A DNA stretch of 64,000 nt from Alphaproteobacteria bacterium (GTDB lineage Bacteria; Pseudomonadota; Alphaproteobacteria; Micropepsales; Micropepsaceae), in contig CANJBZ010000014.1 of NCBI GenBank assembly GCA_947473475.1, forward strand, positions 27,053-91,052, given 5' to 3'. Below the pieces are notes generated by a model. It saw only the letters and a list, made by a program, of their open reading frames with translations, made no database searches and was not told the DNA's origin. The translations under genes and the position numbers were made by a program. This document shows positions 62,234 through 64,000 of the stretch, piece after piece; the first letter of the stretch is position 1; every line of letters begins with the position of its first letter.

Positions 62234-63070
62234 CTATGGTTTGGCGTTCCGGCGTAGATCGTAGAACGCGATCGCAGCAGCGTTGGAAACGTTGAGACTT
62301 TCCATGTTGCCGCCCATCGGAATGAAGGCGCTCGCATCGCAGCGTTCGCGCACCAATCGTCTGAGCCCCGTTCCTTCCGCGCCTAACGCGATGGCGACAT
62401 CACCGGGCGGAGCGGCATCGCCAAGCGCGACGTCTCCGTCGCCGGCCAGCGCGATGCGGTAGAAGTCGAGGCCGCCCAATTGCTCCAGCGCCCGGGCGAT
62501 GTTCACCACGGCCACCCGCGGCACGATGTCGAGCCCGCCGGAGGCCGCCTTGGCGAGAACCCCCGATTCCGGAGCGGCATGACGATCCTGCACAACCACG
62601 GCGGCGACATTGAAAGCGGCGGCCGAACGGAGAATCGCACCTTCATTATGGGGATCGGTGATTTGATCGAGCACGGCCACGAGCCGGGGGCGGGGGGCCT
62701 CATCCAAAATCTCTTCCAGATTCATCGCGGGCAAGGGCTCACATAACAGCGCCACTCCCTGATGCACCGATCCAGGGGGAACCAGCCGGGAGACGGCTTC
62801 CAGCGAACTGACCGTTACCCCGTCGGTTCGCTGGCGAAGCAGGGAGGCCCCCAACTCCGATTCCGCCCGTTCTGTCAGAACCGCCCGGCGGATGCTCCGC
62901 CGCGGATTGGCCAAAGCGGCTCGCGCCGCGTGCAGGCCATAGAGCCAGAACGCGGTTTTGGACGCGTCCGAAGAGGGGGAGGGGCGGCGAGGTTGACGGG
63001 TCACTTGGGCCTTAAATGGTGGGAGGACGTCGAATGCAAGCTTTTGGGCCGGTTTGCGGTCTTTGTACAT
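62234..63070 (-). CDS. rlmB: 23S rRNA (guanosine-2'-O-)-methyltransferase RlmB-like (SpoU family)
   Basis: A 278-residue SPOUT methyltransferase: an N-terminal substrate-binding domain (FWLYGLHAARAALANPRRSIR) and the C-terminal knotted domain with LVAVLDQITDPHNEGAILRSA (motif 1), IALGAEGTGLRRLVRE (motif 2) and MGGNMESLNVSNAAAIAFYD (motif 3). It methylates G2251 of 23S rRNA in E. coli. ATG 63070 follows AAGGTG. Location next to the tRNA-tuf cluster is typical of many proteobacteria. Confidence 0.92.
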   Translation of the reverse strand: MYKDRKPAQKLAFDVLPPFKAQVTRQPRRPSPSSDASKTAFWLYGLHAARAALANPRRSIRRAVLTERAESELGASLLRQRTDGVTVSSLEAVSRLVPPGSVHQGVALLCEPLPAMNLEEILDEAPRPRLVAVLDQITDPHNEGAILRSAAAFNVAAVVVQDRHAAPESGVLAKAASGGLDIVPRVAVVNIARALEQLGGLDFYRIALAGDGDVALGDAAPPGDVAIALGAEGTGLRRLVRERCDASAFIPMGGNMESLNVSNAAAIAFYDLRRNAKP

Positions 63071-63100
63071 CACCTTGCCGTGCCAGAGCTGTCAGGGGGC

Positions 63101-63238
63101 AGGGCAATCGCATATGGAATTTCGGGATTCCTTTTGTGCGTTAGACCAGCCCCACGGATTCGAAAATTGCGCAGGAGGAGGCGCGCTGATTCTAAATGTA
63201 CTTTGCCGCCCGCCAACTGGTTCATATGCGATTGCCCT
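63101..63238 (-). mobile_element. MITE-like 138-bp element, inverted copy 2
   Basis: Same sequence as 58620-58757 on the opposite strand, with AGGGCAATCGCATATG and CATATGCGATTGCCCT ends. An 11-base direct repeat TGTCAGGGGGC flanks it (63090-63100 and 63240-63250), the mark of a transposition event. It lies in the 452-base gene-free stretch between rlmB and the tRNA genes. Confidence 0.88.
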
Positions 63239-63350
63239 GTGTCAGGGGGCGCTTGCACTTCCTGGAGGGGTAGCTTACCTGTGGCTTCGGTGAAGAAACG
63301 GCAGGGTCGTCGAGTTTTTGCCGGCCATCGTAATCTCTCATCAACCTCTA

Positions 63351-63379
63351 TTGACAGGCCGCCTTAATTCACCAATATG
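63351..63379 (+). promoter_or_regulatory. Candidate promoter of the tRNA-Tyr/tRNA-Gly/tuf cluster
   Basis: TTGACA at 63351-63356, a 17-base spacer and AATATG at 63374-63379. The -35 is perfect and the -10 is weak. It lies about 140 bases before tRNA-Tyr. A TTTTGG/CCAAAA inverted repeat (63448-63464) lies in between. The rest of this gap holds no gene. Confidence 0.45.
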
Positions 63380-63522
63380 CGCCCTCCGCAGTCTTCTTCC
63401 GGAGCGACCCCGCTTTGCCGGCGTGCCACACTGTCTTTGGCCCCGGTTTTTGGCGTTACCAAAAGGCGAATGCGGCCTGAGTGAATGTAATCCACGGTTT
63501 TGACGCCACGAAAGGCATCAAC

Positions 63523-63607
63523 GGGGGAGTGTCCCGAGCGGCAAAGGGGGCTGACTGTAAATCAGCTGCCAACGGCTTCGTAGGTTCGAGTCCTACCTCC
63601 CCCACCA
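63523..63607 (+). tRNA. tRNA-Tyr (GTA)
   Basis: A class II tRNA with a long variable arm. The acceptor stem GGGGGAG/CTCCCCC, anticodon GTA at 63557-63559, T-loop GGTTCGAGTCC and an encoded CCA end are all visible. Confidence 0.96.
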
Positions 63608-63684
63608 GTTGGCGAACAGACGGAGGACTAGGGTCAGAATGGAAGGTGTTCCGGTGCCCGTGTTCGTCTGCTGTTTTCCGGAAT

Positions 63685-63758
63685 GCGGGTGTAGCTCAAT
63701 GGTAGAGCAACAGCCTTCCAAGCTGATGACGAGGGTTCGATTCCCTTCACCCGCTCCA
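63685..63758 (+). tRNA. tRNA-Gly (TCC)
   Basis: Acceptor stem GCGGGTG/CACCCGC, D-loop GCTCAATGGTAGAGC, anticodon TCC at 63717-63719, T-loop GGTTCGATTCC and encoded CCA. It lies 77 bases after tRNA-Tyr, and tuf follows. The tRNA-Thr often found between glyT and tuf is absent. Confidence 0.97.
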
Positions 63759-63811
63759 GTCCTGAGCTGCTTGGCAGCTACGGCTGGGTGAAGCAGAGAA
63801 AAAATAAAGAA

Positions 63812-63834
63812 TGGACCGCACCGAGGGCGGTCCA
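63812..63834 (+). other. Hairpin TGGACCGC/GCGGTCCA in the tuf leader
   Basis: Perfect 8-base arms with a 7-base loop lie 17 bases before the tuf start codon, between A-rich flanks. It may influence tuf translation or processing of the tRNA-tuf transcript. Confidence 0.45.
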
Positions 63835-63851
63835 AAGAAAAGGTAGAGATT

Positions 63852-64000
63852 ATGGCCAAGGCAAAGTTTGAACGTACGAAGCCGCATTGCAACGTCGGAA
63901 CGATCGGTCACGTCGACCACGGCAAGACGACGCTGACAGCGGCGCTGACGCGGGTGTCGCACGATAAGGGCTGGACGACGACGGCGATTTCCTATGATCA
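63852..64000 (+). CDS. tuf: Elongation factor Tu, N-terminal fragment
   Basis: ATG 63852 after AGGTAGAG opens [32 protein letters not shown], with the G1 loop GHVDHGKT. About 49 codons are visible before the window ends; the rest continues beyond. It delivers aminoacyl-tRNA to the ribosome. Synteny with tRNA-Tyr and tRNA-Gly is the conserved tufB locus arrangement. Confidence 0.96.
   Translation, partial: MAKAKFERTKPHCNVGTIGHVDHGKTTLTAALTRVSHDKGWTTTAISYD

Overview
This 64 kb window looks like a chromosomal piece of an alphaproteobacterium. It has high GC content, the gene order lepB-rnc-era-recO, the neighbourhood pyrB-plsY-dprA-topA ... rnr-nudix-rpmG, and gatCAB, rsh-pdxJ-acpS and a tRNA-Tyr/tRNA-Gly/tuf run. 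Family-level placement (something like the Rhizomicrobium/Micropepsaceae group) is only a guess from gene style. No plasmid, prophage, CRISPR array or complete insertion sequence is visible.

Region by region. 0-10 kb is accessory: an ArsR regulator with two small-molecule-binding partners, several exported proteins of unknown role, a HerA-like ATPase, a DUF481-type outer membrane gene broken by an in-frame stop, a gluconolactonase-like protein and a GT10 fucosyltransferase-like enzyme. 10-15.6 kb holds an aldehyde dehydrogenase, rpmG, a soluble c-type cytochrome, a Nudix hydrolase and rnr. 15.7-30.2 kb is the most unusual part. It is an electron-transfer island with a decaheme cytochrome (MtrA/DmsE/PioA type), an MtrB/PioB-type outer-membrane barrel translationally coupled to it, and four full-length paralogs of about 720 residues. 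Each paralog has a signal peptide, a carboxypeptidase-regulatory-like domain, a single CxxCH haem site and a propeller-like C-terminal part. A perfect FNR-type box lies between the decaheme operon and the divergent fourth paralog. The island sits between topA and rnr, which are close neighbours in many alphaproteobacteria.

30-49 kb is mostly housekeeping: topA, dprA, plsY, pyrB (with an unusual PyrI-like zinc tail), ruvX, gatCAB, a histone H1-like protein, a GST with a basic tail, a lytic transglycosylase, dapA, smpB and a molybdopterin oxidoreductase. 49-64 kb carries parC, recO, era, rnc, lepB, acpS, pdxJ, rsh, rpoZ, folK, a NYN-domain protein, a uracil-DNA glycosylase, a GT25 glycosyltransferase, an rlmB-like methyltransferase, two tRNAs and the start of tuf.

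The intergenic regions are rich in small palindromic repeats of at least three families, some touching gene ends. A 138-bp element with 16-bp terminal inverted repeats occurs twice in inverted orientation, 4.3 kb apart, each copy flanked by a 10-11 bp direct repeat (MITE-like). Working hypothesis for the island: under low oxygen the FNR-type factor switches on a porin-cytochrome conduit, and the four monohaem propeller proteins act as periplasmic or surface redox partners. The gene content is read directly from sequence; that functional link is inference.
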